The notes under the pieces: generated by a model
Told to the model about the DNA's origin: nothing
What the model saw: only the letters and a program-made list of their open reading frames with translations
Databases searched by the model: none
From: Nonomuraea sediminis
Lineage (GTDB): Bacteria; Actinomycetota; Actinomycetes; Streptosporangiales; Streptosporangiaceae
Reading direction: 5' to 3'
Assembly (NCBI RefSeq): GCF_018531495.1
Contig: NZ_JAHDTI010000001.1
Coordinates: 1,612,001 to 1,676,000, forward strand
Length of the DNA stretch: 64,000 bases
In this document: piece by piece, positions 9,160-17,522 of the stretch
Layout of the letters: each line of letters opens with the position of its first letter
How positions within the stretch are numbered: position 1 is the first letter of the stretch
Position numbers and translations under genes: made by a program

Positions 9160-10314
9160 ATGGCGGGGGACGGTTACCCGGCGATCTCCGACTACGCGTT
9201 CCTGAGCGACTGTCATTCGCTGGCGCTGGTGGGCCGGGACGCGTCAGTGGAGTGGGCGTGCTTTCACAGGTTCGACAGCAGCCCTGTCTTCGCGCGGATC
9301 CTGGACCGGGATCGCGGCGGCTACTTCCGGATCGCTCCCAGCGGGGACCATCGCGTCACGCGACGGTACCTGCCGCACACCAACGTGCTGGAGACCCGTT
9401 TCGAGACCGCGACAGGTGCGGCCGATCACCTGGAGGGCTACCGGGGCTCGCGCCCGGTGCGCATCGGCAACGGCGCGTGGAACCAGTTCCAGCTCGACAT
9501 CTACGGGGAACTGCTCGCCGCGGCCTGGTTCGTCATGCAGCAGCATGGCTGGCGGCCCCGTGCCAAGGGGCGTTTCGCGTTCATCCGTGACGTGGTGGAG
9601 CTGAACATCCAGCGCTGGCGGGAGCCGGACGAAGGGATCTGGGAGGTCCGCGGCGGGCGCAGGGACTTCGTCTTCTCCAAGCTCATGGCGTGGCTCTGCG
9701 GCGACTGCGGCCTGCGGATCCTCGACCTGGTCCCGGATTCGGCCGCGGACACCGGACTCCGAGCGCGATGGGAGCAGGCGCGCGCGGAGATCCGGACCAG
9801 CCTGGAGAGCAGAGGAGTGGACCCCGAGACCGGGGCGTTCCTGCAGGCCTACGAGCACGACGCGCTGGACGCGTCCGCGCTGCAGGTCGGGTTGCGCGGG
9901 TTCCTGCCGTTCGACGACCCGCGGGTCCTGGCCACCATCGATCGGGTCGAGGCGGAGCTGGCCCGCAACGGCCATGTTCACCGCTACCTGAGCGACGACG
10001 GTCTCGCGGGCGACGAGGGCTCGTTCGTCTTCTGCACGCTCTGGCTGGTCAGCGCCCTCGCGCGCGCGGGGCGTGTCGAGGCCGCCGAGGCGTACCTGGC
10101 CCGGGTCCTCGACTGCGCCAGCGACCTGGGGCTGCTCGCCGAGGAGATCGACCCCGACACCGGCGAACAGCTCGGCAACTTCCCTCAGGGGTTCAGCCAT
10201 CTCGGGGTCATCGCAGCCGTGCTGAACCTGGAATTCGCGCGGGATCACGCTGCCGGGGCCGCGTCGGTAGGCTCCCCGGTCACGGTCGGTACGGCCGGCC
10301 GTACCGACCCTTGA
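9160..10314 (+). pseudogene. GH15 glucoamylase/trehalase-like gene with large internal deletion
   Basis: 384 residues in one open frame, while GH15 proteins of this type are about 600. The N terminus (YPAISDYAFLSDCHSLALVG, then RFDSSPVFARILDRD) and the C-terminal half (GYRGSRPVRIGN...PDEGIWEVRGG...GEQLGNFPQGFSHLG) both match the family, but around residues 93-95 the sequence jumps from the start of the beta domain straight to the late catalytic barrel. About 200 residues, including the RDASFTL-like substrate-binding region, are missing in frame. The acidic residues of the EGIWE and EEIDPDTGEQ motifs remain. It could be translated but is unlikely to fold as a normal enzyme. ATG 9160 has GGTGGGG upstream; GTG 9151 is an alternative. 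Confidence 0.8.
10284..10309. terminator. 26-bp perfect palindrome at convergent gene ends
   Basis: Two 13-bp arms (GGTCGGTACGGCC and its complement) meet without a loop, inside the last codons of the GH15-like gene and 12 nt before the stop of the convergent ClC gene. Probably a bidirectional terminator embedded in coding sequence; it also carries the GTACGGC core found in many 3' repeats of this window. Confidence 0.65.
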
Positions 10315-10321
10315 CGAAGGC

Positions 10322-11644
10322 TCAGCCCTTGTCGCCCTGCGGCATCTTCCTGGGGCCGCGCAGCAACTCCGCGGCGGCGAACGCCACGACCGTGACGACG
10401 ATCATCAGCGGCATCTGCTGCGCGGCGTCGCCTCCCATCAGGACCGTCGCCAGGACCAGCGCGGACACCGGGAGCCGCAGAGTCGCGGCGCCGCCTGCGG
10501 CCAGCCCCGCGGCGATGCCGGAGGCCGCCCCGAACCCGGGCAGCCCCGAGCAGGCGACCCCCAGCGCGGCGCCGAGCAGCAGCGCGGGGAAGACCGGGCC
10601 GCCGCGGAGACTGCCCAGCGAGATGCCCCAGCCGATCCCCTTGAACAGCACCAGCAACAGCAGCGCGGACAGCGCCCAGGATTGCGGCTGCGCGGCCAGC
10701 ACCGTCAGGGTGGCCTGACCGGACAGGGCGGCCTCGGCGGGCGATCGGCCGGTGAGCAGCGCGTACGCGGCGACGCAGGCGCCGACCGCGATCGCGCAGC
10801 CGATCGTCCTGGGCACCGTTCGGGTCTGGGTCCAGTCGCCCAGCCTGCGGCCGAGCGCCATCATGGCCACCACACCGCACGCGATCAGCACCGCGAGGGG
10901 GACGCCCCACAGGAAGTCGCCCACGCCGAGCCGCTGCGCCGGCGGCACCGTGGGCAGCGCCAGGGCGCCGATGCCCAGCCCCGTCCAGTGCCCGAACCCG
11001 GTGAAGACCACCGCGCCGACACCGCTGGCCAGCAAGGAGGGCAGGATGATCGCGAACAGCTGCGGCCCGCCCACCCCCGCCACCTCGATGAGCAGTACCG
11101 CGGCGATGAGCGGGCTGCCGAAGATCGTGGAGATGGCGGCAGCCGATCCCGCGGTGCTCAGCACGGCGACCGCCTGCGGGGCCTCGGCGCGCCGCGCGGA
11201 GCGGATGGTCAGCAGCGCGAGCCCGCTGCCGAGCGCCATCAGCGGCGCCTCAGGACCGAGCACGGCGCCGAGCGGCAGGCTCGCCAGCGCGGCCAGCACC
11301 ACTCCCGGCAGCGCCGAGGGCGGCGTCGGCCCACCACCCAGCCCGTGTGCCGGGACGTGACCGCCGTGACCAGGAAGCCGCGCCACCACCACCGCCACCA
11401 GCACGCCGGCGAGCGCGAGCGCGGGCAACGGCCACCACCACGGAGCGGTGGAGTATCCGGCCGCGTGGGGGAGCCGCGTCCAGACCCAGTCCTGCAGGGC
11501 ATGCTCCAGGCCCACGAACCCGAAGGCCACGAGGGAGATCGGAACGCCGATCAACGCCGAGAGCAGCAGCAGCTTGAGATAGCCGGGGCTGCGCAGCAGG
11601 CGGTGGAGCTCGATGGGCTCGGACACCCCCACCTCCCCCGTCAT
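10322..11644 (-). CDS. ClC-family chloride channel/transporter
   Basis: 440 residues with about ten hydrophobic segments. The anion-path motifs are recognisable: GLGGGPTPPS in place of GSGIP, GPEAPLMALGS (the GxEGP element with the gating Glu) and GGPVFPALLLGAALG (GxFxP). It moves chloride (or a related anion such as fluoride) across the membrane; whether channel or H+ antiporter cannot be told. No C-terminal CBS domains. ATG 11644 has GAGGTGG upstream, but a GTG at 11626 with GGGGGAGG close by is an alternative. Confidence 0.88.
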   Translation of the reverse strand: MTGEVGVSEPIELHRLLRSPGYLKLLLLSALIGVPISLVAFGFVGLEHALQDWVWTRLPHAAGYSTAPWWWPLPALALAGVLVAVVVARLPGHGGHVPAHGLGGGPTPPSALPGVVLAALASLPLGAVLGPEAPLMALGSGLALLTIRSARRAEAPQAVAVLSTAGSAAAISTIFGSPLIAAVLLIEVAGVGGPQLFAIILPSLLASGVGAVVFTGFGHWTGLGIGALALPTVPPAQRLGVGDFLWGVPLAVLIACGVVAMMALGRRLGDWTQTRTVPRTIGCAIAVGACVAAYALLTGRSPAEAALSGQATLTVLAAQPQSWALSALLLLVLFKGIGWGISLGSLRGGPVFPALLLGAALGVACSGLPGFGAASGIAAGLAAGGAATLRLPVSALVLATVLMGGDAAQQMPLMIVVTVVAFAAAELLRGPRKMPQGDKG

Positions 11645-11760
11645 CCGCTGACCACCTCGAACCCAAAGTAGGTCGGACCACCCGTTCGAGGCCGCACTCC
11701 CATGGGCTGAATCCCTCCCTCTCTTCGCAAACAAACAGCAAGCCCGGGTGGCTGAATTAG

Positions 11761-11781
11761 TAATCGGTACGGTACCGTTTA
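11761..11781. promoter_or_regulatory. Candidate TetR operator upstream of the monooxygenase
   Basis: A 21-bp inverted repeat with one mismatched pair: left arm TAATCGGTAC, central G, right arm GTACCGTTTA. It ends 4 nt before the monooxygenase ATG, so repressor binding would block transcription or initiation. The TetR gene lies at the end of the same two-gene unit, suggesting autoregulation. Confidence 0.65.
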
Positions 11782-11785
11782 TTAA

Positions 11786-13303
11786 ATGACAGATACCGTA
11801 CTCATCGCGGGAGCCGGGCCCACCGGGCTGGCGCTGGCCATCCACCTGGCGCTGCACGACATTCCCGTGCACGTCATCGACGCAGCCCCCTCCCCCGCCA
11901 CCACGTCGCGCGCCCTGGGACTGCAGCCGCGCGGCGCCGAGGTGCTCGAGCGGATCGGCGCCCTCGGCGACCTGCGGGAACGCTCGCAGAGGTCGCTCAC
12001 CATGTCCTACAACGAGGGATCGAGGACCGTGCTGCGCTTCCAGGTCGGCGCCGCCGTGGCCGACCTGCCCAAGCAGGCCCTGCTGATCTCGCAGGCCGAG
12101 GTCGAGGGCACGCTGCGCGAACGGCTTGCCGGCCTGGGCGTCGAGGTCGAGTGGGACACCCGGCTGGTAGCCGCGCAGCAGGACGGCAAGGGCGTCACGG
12201 TCACGGTCCGGTCGGCCGGCGGCGAGGAGCGCGAGCTGCGGGCCGACTGGCTGGTCGGCTGCGACGGCGCCCACAGCATGGTGCGCAAGCTGGCCGGGAT
12301 CGCCTTCCCCGGACGCAAGCTCATCGAGCGCCTGCTGATGGTCGACGTGCGGGCGGCCTGGCCGTTCGACAGGAACGGCAGCACGACCTGGATGGAGGCA
12401 GGCCACATGCTGTCGGTGACCGCGCTGCCGGGCGACACCTGGCGGGTGTTCACCGAGCCGCCGCCCGGCCTGCCGGACGAGCTGACGGAGCAGGAGATCA
12501 CCGAGCGGGTGCTGCAGGAGTTCTCCCACCGCAGCGGCGTCGGCCTCGACACGGTCTCCGAGGTGACGTGGGCCTCGGAGTTCCGCCTCCACCGGCGGCT
12601 CGCCGAGGCCTACCGCCGCGGCCGGATCCTGCTGGCGGGCGACGCCGCGCACATCCAGAGCCCCAGCGGCGGGCAGGGCCAGAACACCGGGCTCGGCGAC
12701 GCGGAGAACCTGGCGTGGAAGCTGGTGCTGGTCGCGCGCGGCCGCGCCGACCAGCGCCTGCTCGACACCTACGAGGGCGAGCGCCGCCCGCTGGCCCGCA
12801 ACGTCCTGCGGGCCACCAGCACGGCCGTGGACATCATGCTGCCCGACACCGCGTGGAAGAAGCTGCTGCGCGACCGGGTGGTGCTGCCGGTCTTCCGCCT
12901 GCCCGCGGTGCAGCGCCGGCTGTGGCTGGCCGCCTCGCAGCTGGGCATCAGCTACCGGGGCGGCCCGCTGGCTCCCTCCTCGCACCGCTGGTCGCCGGGT
13001 CCGCGGCCGGGCGACCGTATGCCCGACATCAGGTGCACAGGGCTCGACGGCGAGCAGACCACCTTCCACGCCGCGCTCGAGGGCCGCTGGGCGGTCGTCG
13101 CGGGCGACCGGCGGCAGGCCGTACGGCATGCCGAGGCGGCGGCCGCCCAGGTGGGCGCCGACCTGGTCGTCCCGCTGGTGCGCGCGCAGGGGACGTCGGA
13201 GGAGGTGGTGCTGGTCCGGCCCGACGGGCACGTCGGTTGGCGCGGCGGTCCGGCACCGGACAGACTGGCCGCATGGCTGAACCAGGTGCTGTGGCCGGCG
13301 TAG
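11786..13303 (+). CDS. FAD-dependent aromatic monooxygenase (PheA/TfdB type)
   Basis: 505 residues. FAD-binding GAGPTG at residues 8-13, the DG motif at WLVGCDGAHS, and the second FAD motif GDAAHIQSPSGGQGQNTGLGDAENLAWKL are all intact, as in flavoprotein hydroxylases of phenols and polyketides. The C-terminal about 100 residues form the thioredoxin-like domain of this family (RPDGHVGWRGG). Uses NAD(P)H and O2 to hydroxylate an aromatic substrate that cannot be named. Together with the overlapping TetR gene and the operator just upstream it looks like a self-contained detoxification unit. Confidence 0.9.
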   Translation: MTDTVLIAGAGPTGLALAIHLALHDIPVHVIDAAPSPATTSRALGLQPRGAEVLERIGALGDLRERSQRSLTMSYNEGSRTVLRFQVGAAVADLPKQALLISQAEVEGTLRERLAGLGVEVEWDTRLVAAQQDGKGVTVTVRSAGGEERELRADWLVGCDGAHSMVRKLAGIAFPGRKLIERLLMVDVRAAWPFDRNGSTTWMEAGHMLSVTALPGDTWRVFTEPPPGLPDELTEQEITERVLQEFSHRSGVGLDTVSEVTWASEFRLHRRLAEAYRRGRILLAGDAAHIQSPSGGQGQNTGLGDAENLAWKLVLVARGRADQRLLDTYEGERRPLARNVLRATSTAVDIMLPDTAWKKLLRDRVVLPVFRLPAVQRRLWLAASQLGISYRGGPLAPSSHRWSPGPRPGDRMPDIRCTGLDGEQTTFHAALEGRWAVVAGDRRQAVRHAEAAAAQVGADLVVPLVRAQGTSEEVVLVRPDGHVGWRGGPAPDRLAAWLNQVLWPA

Positions 13304-13869
13304 AGCGCGGCCGTCCCCGCGACCCCGGCAACGACGCCGCCATCCTGGAAGCCGCGCTCGACCTGTTCATCGAGCGCGGTGCCCGGGGCACCAGCATCGA
13401 GGCGGTCGCCCAGCGCGCGGGCGTGGCCAAACTCACCGTCTACCGGCGCTGGCGGTCCAAGGAGGACCTGCTGATGGCCGCGCTCGAGCACGCCCGCAAC
13501 CCCGAGCTGGAAGCCGAGGCCACGGAGCGGAGCGTCGAGGACCTGGTCGCCTTCATCGCCGGGCTGCTGAGCAGGCCGCGCTTCCGCGCGCTCATGGCGC
13601 GGGTGATCGGCGCCTCGGTCGACCATCCGCAGCTGGTGACCGCCTACACCGAGCGCTACCTGCGTCCCAGGCTGGAGACCCTGCCGGAGATCGCGCGGCG
13701 GGCCGTCGACGGCGGGCACCTGCCGCCGGGCACCGACCCGGCCGTGCTCCAGGACGTGCTGTCGAGCTCGATCGCGTTCGTGCTGCTGAGCGCCGAGCAG
13801 GAGGTGACCGCCGAGCAGATCGAACACCGGCTGCGGAGCCTGCTCCGGCACATCGGTTACCGCACCTGA
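13273..13869 (+). CDS. TetR-family transcriptional regulator
   Basis: 198 residues with an N-terminal helix-turn-helix (LFIERGARGTSIEAVAQRAG, then KLTVYRRWRSKEDLL) and a C-terminal helical ligand domain. ATG 13273 overlaps the monooxygenase by 31 nt; an in-frame GTG at 13291 is an alternative. The overlap implies co-expression with the monooxygenase, and the 21-bp palindrome at 11761-11781 is the likely operator. The ligand is probably the substrate or product of the monooxygenase (inference). Confidence 0.92.
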   Translation: MAEPGAVAGVERGRPRDPGNDAAILEAALDLFIERGARGTSIEAVAQRAGVAKLTVYRRWRSKEDLLMAALEHARNPELEAEATERSVEDLVAFIAGLLSRPRFRALMARVIGASVDHPQLVTAYTERYLRPRLETLPEIARRAVDGGHLPPGTDPAVLQDVLSSSIAFVLLSAEQEVTAEQIEHRLRSLLRHIGYRT

Positions 13870-13919
13870 GAAACAACGGAACCAGTTTTGCCCATCAATA
13901 GCCGGGACCAAGAATTTTC

Positions 13920-13950
13920 TTGCGATAGGCCTGTGGAAAGGCCCGATAAT
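13920..13950 (+). promoter_or_regulatory. Candidate promoter of glgC, nearly leaderless
   Basis: TTGCGA at 13920-13925 and GATAAT at 13945-13950, spaced 19 nt, resemble sigma-A -35/-10 boxes with a somewhat long spacer. Transcription would begin almost at the ATG at 13960, which fits the absence of a clear ribosome binding site there. The spacer holds a GGCC...GGCC inverted repeat. Confidence 0.4.
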
Positions 13951-13959
13951 GTCGACTCC

Positions 13960-15246
13960 ATGACCTCGCTCAGAGTCCTGGCAGTTGTGCTGGCCGGCGG
14001 AGTGGGCAGACGGCTGATGCCCCTCACGGTGGCCAGAGCCAAGCCGGCGGTGCCTTTCGGCGGAATGTACAGATTGATAGATTTTGTCCTTTCCAATCTG
14101 ACCAACGCCGGATATTTCAAGATCGTTGTGCTGACGCAGTACCAGAGCCGAAGCCTCGACAGGTACATCTCCCGCAGCTGGCAGCTGTCCCCGATCCTGG
14201 GCCACCACATCACCCCGGTCGCCGCCCAGCAGCAGCTGGGACCGCAGTGGTTCACCGGCTCCGCCGACGCGCTGTTCCAGAACCTGCACCTGATCAAGGA
14301 GGAGATGCCGGAGCACGTGCTGGTGTTCGGCGCCGACCACGTCTACCGCATGGATCCGCGCCAGATGCTGGCCCAGCACGCCGAATCGGGCGCCGACGTG
14401 ACCGTCGCGGCCATCCGGCAGCCCCTGGCGCTCGCCCACCAGTTCGGCGTGATCGAGACCGCCGGCTGCGGCAGGCGGATCGCCAACTTCGCCGAGAAGC
14501 CGCAGAACGCGGTCGGGCTGGCCGATTCACCGGATGAGATCTACGCCTCGATGGGCAACTACGTGTTCAGGACCGAGGCCCTGATCGACGCGGTGTGCGC
14601 CGACGCGCTCGACGTCACCAGCAGGCACGACATCGGCGGTGACATCATCCCGATGCTCGCGGAGAGGGGCAGGGCGGACGTCTACGACTTCGCGCGCAAC
14701 CTGGTGCCCGGCGCGCGCGAGCGCGAACGCGGCTACTGGCGCGACGTGGGCACGCTGGACGCCTACTTCGAGGCGCACATGGACCTCCTCCTCCCCGATC
14801 CGCCGTTCATCCTGCACAACGACGCCTGGCCGATCCGCACGTGGCACGACGTCCTGGCGCCGACCACGTTCCTGCGCGGCATGGAGGAGCGGGCGGGAAG
14901 GGCCGTCGACGCGCTGGTCTCCCCTGGGGTGACCGTCGCGGGCGGCGCCACGATCGAACGGTCGGTGCTGTCGCCGCGGGTGACCCTGCAGGCGCGCGCC
15001 CGGGTCGAGAACTGCGTGCTGATGGAGAACGTGCACGTGGGCAGGGACGCGATCGTCCGGCGCGCCATCGTGGACAAGGACGCCGTCATTCCTGACGGTG
15101 CCCGCATCGGCCTCGACCCCGACGAGGACCGCGCCAGGTACACCGTCACCGAGAACGGGATCGTCGTCATCGGCGGCGACGAGGGCGGTTTCCCCGGCAG
15201 CGGAATCGAAAGCATCGTCAATGTTCCGGCGACGTCGCCCGGCTGA
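13960..15246 (+). CDS. glgC: Glucose-1-phosphate adenylyltransferase
   Basis: 428 residues. The nucleotidyltransferase domain opens with VLAGGVGRRLMPLT and KPAVPFGGMYRLIDF, continues through HVLVFGADHVYRMD and FAEKP, and is followed by a left-handed beta-helix C terminus (SVLSPRVTL, AIVDKDAVIPDGARIGLD). It makes ADP-glucose from glucose-1-phosphate and ATP, the committed step of bacterial glycogen synthesis. The start at 13960 matches the family N terminus; the in-frame extension upstream is not conserved in style. Immediately downstream is a glycogen-binding CBM48 protein. Confidence 0.95.
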   Translation: MTSLRVLAVVLAGGVGRRLMPLTVARAKPAVPFGGMYRLIDFVLSNLTNAGYFKIVVLTQYQSRSLDRYISRSWQLSPILGHHITPVAAQQQLGPQWFTGSADALFQNLHLIKEEMPEHVLVFGADHVYRMDPRQMLAQHAESGADVTVAAIRQPLALAHQFGVIETAGCGRRIANFAEKPQNAVGLADSPDEIYASMGNYVFRTEALIDAVCADALDVTSRHDIGGDIIPMLAERGRADVYDFARNLVPGARERERGYWRDVGTLDAYFEAHMDLLLPDPPFILHNDAWPIRTWHDVLAPTTFLRGMEERAGRAVDALVSPGVTVAGGATIERSVLSPRVTLQARARVENCVLMENVHVGRDAIVRRAIVDKDAVIPDGARIGLDPDEDRARYTVTENGIVVIGGDEGGFPGSGIESIVNVPATSPG

Positions 15247-15381
15247 TTCCATGCGAAAGTTCAGACACAGGAAACGTCCATCAAGGCGCTTCTAAAGTTT
15301 CGGAGTTCGACCATTCGAGGGCGAGGACCCGGGTATGACTGAGCGCGGCGATGCCCATTTAGCACCATTCGGGGGAGAGCA

Positions 15382-15744
15382 ATGATCACGCATGGAAAAT
15401 CCACAAAAAAGGGGCATGTCGAGATTCTCTTCTCGCTGCCCGCTCACGTCGGCCCGGTCTCCGTCGTCGGCGACTTCAACGGCTGGGACCCGTTCGCGCA
15501 TCCGATGAGGCTCGGCACCGACGGGCAGTACAGCGTCGCCGTCGCGATGCCGAAGGGCAAGGCCTACGCCTTCCGCTACCTGGGCGAGGGCGGCCACTGG
15601 TTCGACGAGGAGGCCGTCTGCGAGTACGACGAGCGCGGCGCGATCCTGCGTACCCCCACCCCTGCACGTCGCGCGGCCGTCGCCAAGACCGCGTCCACCA
15701 AGACCGCGACCAAGACCGCTCGCGCGAAGACCCGGCTCGCCTAG
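15382..15744 (+). CDS. Single-domain CBM48 glycogen-binding protein with basic histone-like tail
   Basis: 120 residues. Residues about 12-90 are an isoamylase-N/AMPK-beta-type glycogen-binding module (VSVVGDFNGWDPFAHPM, then YAFRYLGEGGHWFDEEA). The remaining 30 residues are an Ala/Lys/Thr-rich tail (KTASTKTATKTARAKTRLA) like histone H1 or Lsr2/HU extensions of actinobacteria. No catalytic domain. GGGGGAGA precedes the ATG. Lying 135 nt after glgC, it may tether glycogen or a partner; a nucleic-acid-binding role for the tail is speculation. Confidence 0.85.
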   Translation: MITHGKSTKKGHVEILFSLPAHVGPVSVVGDFNGWDPFAHPMRLGTDGQYSVAVAMPKGKAYAFRYLGEGGHWFDEEAVCEYDERGAILRTPTPARRAAVAKTASTKTATKTARAKTRLA

Positions 15745-15753
15745 ACCGGCCAC

Positions 15754-15789
15754 TTGAGCCGTCGCCTCCCTGACGGGGCGACGGCTCAA
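15754..15789 (+). terminator. Terminator of the CBM48 gene
   Basis: A perfect 13-bp stem (TTGAGCCGTCGCC and complement, 15754-15766 and 15777-15789) with a 10-nt loop begins 10 nt after the stop codon. Confidence 0.85.
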
Positions 15790-15840
15790 GGTCGTTCCCA
15801 GGGGCCATCGCGCTGCTTCCCGAACACCTGCCGCTGCGCG

Positions 15841-15875
15841 CGGATCGCTTTGCGGTTGGCGGTGGTGGTCAGCCA
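15841..15875 (-). pseudogene. Short remnant of an ECF sigma-factor gene
   Basis: On the minus strand 15875-15843 encodes WLTTTANRKAI, the region-2 motif of the ECF42-type sigma factor, and the DNA is about 31/33 identical to the intact sigma gene at 18919-18951. No further sigma sequence is visible on either side. It is a tiny fossil next to the exporter that the same sigma type seems to control. Confidence 0.45.
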
Positions 15876-15937
15876 ACGCGGCGAGGATGGCCGGCCAACG
15901 GGTGGCACCCCGTCGGCCGGCCGTCCTCGCCGCGTTG
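15874..15937 (-). terminator. 29-bp hairpin downstream of the MFS gene
   Basis: Left arm 15874-15902 and right arm 15909-15937 pair over 29 bp with two mismatches and a 6-nt loop (arm starts CAACGCGGCGAGGA). It lies 10 nt after the exporter stop codon, in the right place for a terminator, though the stem is unusually long. Confidence 0.7.
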
Positions 15938-15947
15938 GGCCGGTTGC

Positions 15948-17375
15948 TCACTGGGGTTCTGACGGGGCCTTGCGGGGCATCAGGGCGACGACCGGGAGGC
16001 TGAGGGCGGTGACGGCCAGAACGACGATAAGAGTGACTTTCATCGCGTGGTCCAGTCCGGAGGTCGCGGCTTGGAAGAAGATCGACGTGACCGCGGCCGA
16101 GCCGATCGCTGATGCGAGTTGCTGGATCGAGCTGAACGAGCCGCTGGCGCTGCCGGCTTCCTCAGGTTTCGCGTCGCCGAGAGCGACGACGGGGATCGTG
16201 GCGAAGCTGAGGCTGATGCCGACGCCGATGACGAAGAACGCCGGGGCCAGCGCCCAGAGGCTGACGTTCGTCCCGGAGTAAGCGACGAGGACCAGTACCC
16301 AACCGCAACCGACGAGGTCGACGGTGAGGCCGATGAAGACGAGCCGGCGACCGAGCTTGGCGACCAGGCCACCCATGGCGGCGAACCCGGCGGCGACGAG
16401 CCCCAGGGTGAGCGGCAGCAGACCGAGTGAGGTGTCCCCCGGGCCGGCGTGCAGCCCCTCCTGCAGGAACAGCGACAGCACGAAGAGCAGGCCGGTGCCG
16501 GCGGCGGCGGCGACCAGGCACACGAGCAATCCGGAAGTGAAACCCCGGTTCCGCAGGAGCGAGGGCGTGATGAGCGGGTGGGTCGCGGTGCGCTGACGGT
16601 AGGCGAAGGCAGCGAAGAACAGGACGCCGACGACGATCGAGCCGATCGAGATGACGCCCCAGCCGTTGCTCGAGCCCTCGATCAGGCCGTACAGCAGCCC
16701 GAGCATGGTAGCCCCGAGCAGGCCGGAGGCCCAGCCGTCGACGACGGTGGACCGGTCGCCTTCGTCGTCACGCGGAAGGATCTTGACGGCCATGATCAGC
16801 CCGACAAGGCCAAGGATGATGTTGATGAGGAAGATCGGGCGCCAGGACAGACCGAACACGTCGGCGCTGATGAGGAAACCGGCCAGGACAGGGCCGCCGA
16901 CACTGGAGAGAGCGAGAACCGGGCCGAACAGCCCGAACGCCTTGGCGAGCATGTCGCGGTCGAATGCTTTCGTCATGATCGCCATGCCTTGCGGGATGAG
17001 CAGAGCCCCGAACGCTCCCTGAGCGACCCGGGCGACGATGAGCAGGGCCGGGTTAGGTGAGAACCCGGCGACTGCCGACGCCAGGGTGAACCCGCCCATG
17101 CCGATCAGTAAAAGCCTGCGCTGGCCGAACTTGTCGCCCAGCCGTCCGCCGACCACGAGCAGGACACCCATGGCGAGCATGTACGCCGGCCCCAACCACT
17201 TGATCAGGCTTTCACCGCCGTGGAGCTCGCGGGCGATGGTGGGGGCGGCGATGTTCGTGACGGTTGCATCGATCACGTCGAGGGCGTCGGCAAGCAGCAC
17301 CAGCCCCAGGATCGCCCACATCAGGCGGCTGGAGCGGCGTGTGGTGACGGTGCTCGGCTCCGTCGAGGTAGTCAT
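15948..17375 (-). CDS. MFS drug exporter, DHA2-like
   Basis: 475 residues with about 14 hydrophobic segments. Motif A-type GGRLGDKFGQRRLLLIG follows TM2, and RVAQGAFGALLIPQGMAIM resembles the motif B/C region of proton-driven multidrug exporters. ATG 17375 has GGAAGG upstream. A -35/-10 pair at 17431-17458, almost identical to that of the reductase gene at 20150-20177, suggests control by an ECF42-type sigma factor, whose gene lies immediately upstream on the same strand. Confidence 0.9.
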   Translation of the reverse strand: MTTSTEPSTVTTRRSSRLMWAILGLVLLADALDVIDATVTNIAAPTIARELHGGESLIKWLGPAYMLAMGVLLVVGGRLGDKFGQRRLLLIGMGGFTLASAVAGFSPNPALLIVARVAQGAFGALLIPQGMAIMTKAFDRDMLAKAFGLFGPVLALSSVGGPVLAGFLISADVFGLSWRPIFLINIILGLVGLIMAVKILPRDDEGDRSTVVDGWASGLLGATMLGLLYGLIEGSSNGWGVISIGSIVVGVLFFAAFAYRQRTATHPLITPSLLRNRGFTSGLLVCLVAAAAGTGLLFVLSLFLQEGLHAGPGDTSLGLLPLTLGLVAAGFAAMGGLVAKLGRRLVFIGLTVDLVGCGWVLVLVAYSGTNVSLWALAPAFFVIGVGISLSFATIPVVALGDAKPEEAGSASGSFSSIQQLASAIGSAAVTSIFFQAATSGLDHAMKVTLIVVLAVTALSLPVVALMPRKAPSEPQ

Positions 17376-17430
17376 GAGGAGCGTCCTTCCCTTGCCCGAG
17401 GCGCCCCTCTTGGGCGGCCTCTCACCCGCA

Positions 17431-17458
17431 CTACGAACACCCCCGACCCGATCCGACA
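17431..17458 (-). promoter_or_regulatory. ECF42-type promoter P1 (MFS exporter)
   Basis: Reads TGTCGG, 17 nt, CGTAG on the minus strand, about 55 nt before the MFS start. The boxes, spacer length and following GCGGGTGAG leader match promoter P2. Published ECF42 targets carry TGTCGA-like -35 and CGA/TC-like -10 boxes, which this resembles. Confidence 0.7.
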
Positions 17459-17522
17459 CCGCCCACAAAGATTTCGTCGAAATCTTCCGGCGCGCGAACC
17501 GACCACGGTGGTGTGGAGGCAC

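Noticed and set aside
11786..13231. Long minus-strand extension of the ClC frame
   Set aside because: It runs antisense through the monooxygenase gene; the ClC domain begins near 11644 where ribosome sites exist.
11786..13869. Part of a biosynthetic gene cluster
   Set aside because: A lone monooxygenase with its TetR regulator and no synthase, carrier protein or transferase nearby does not support one.
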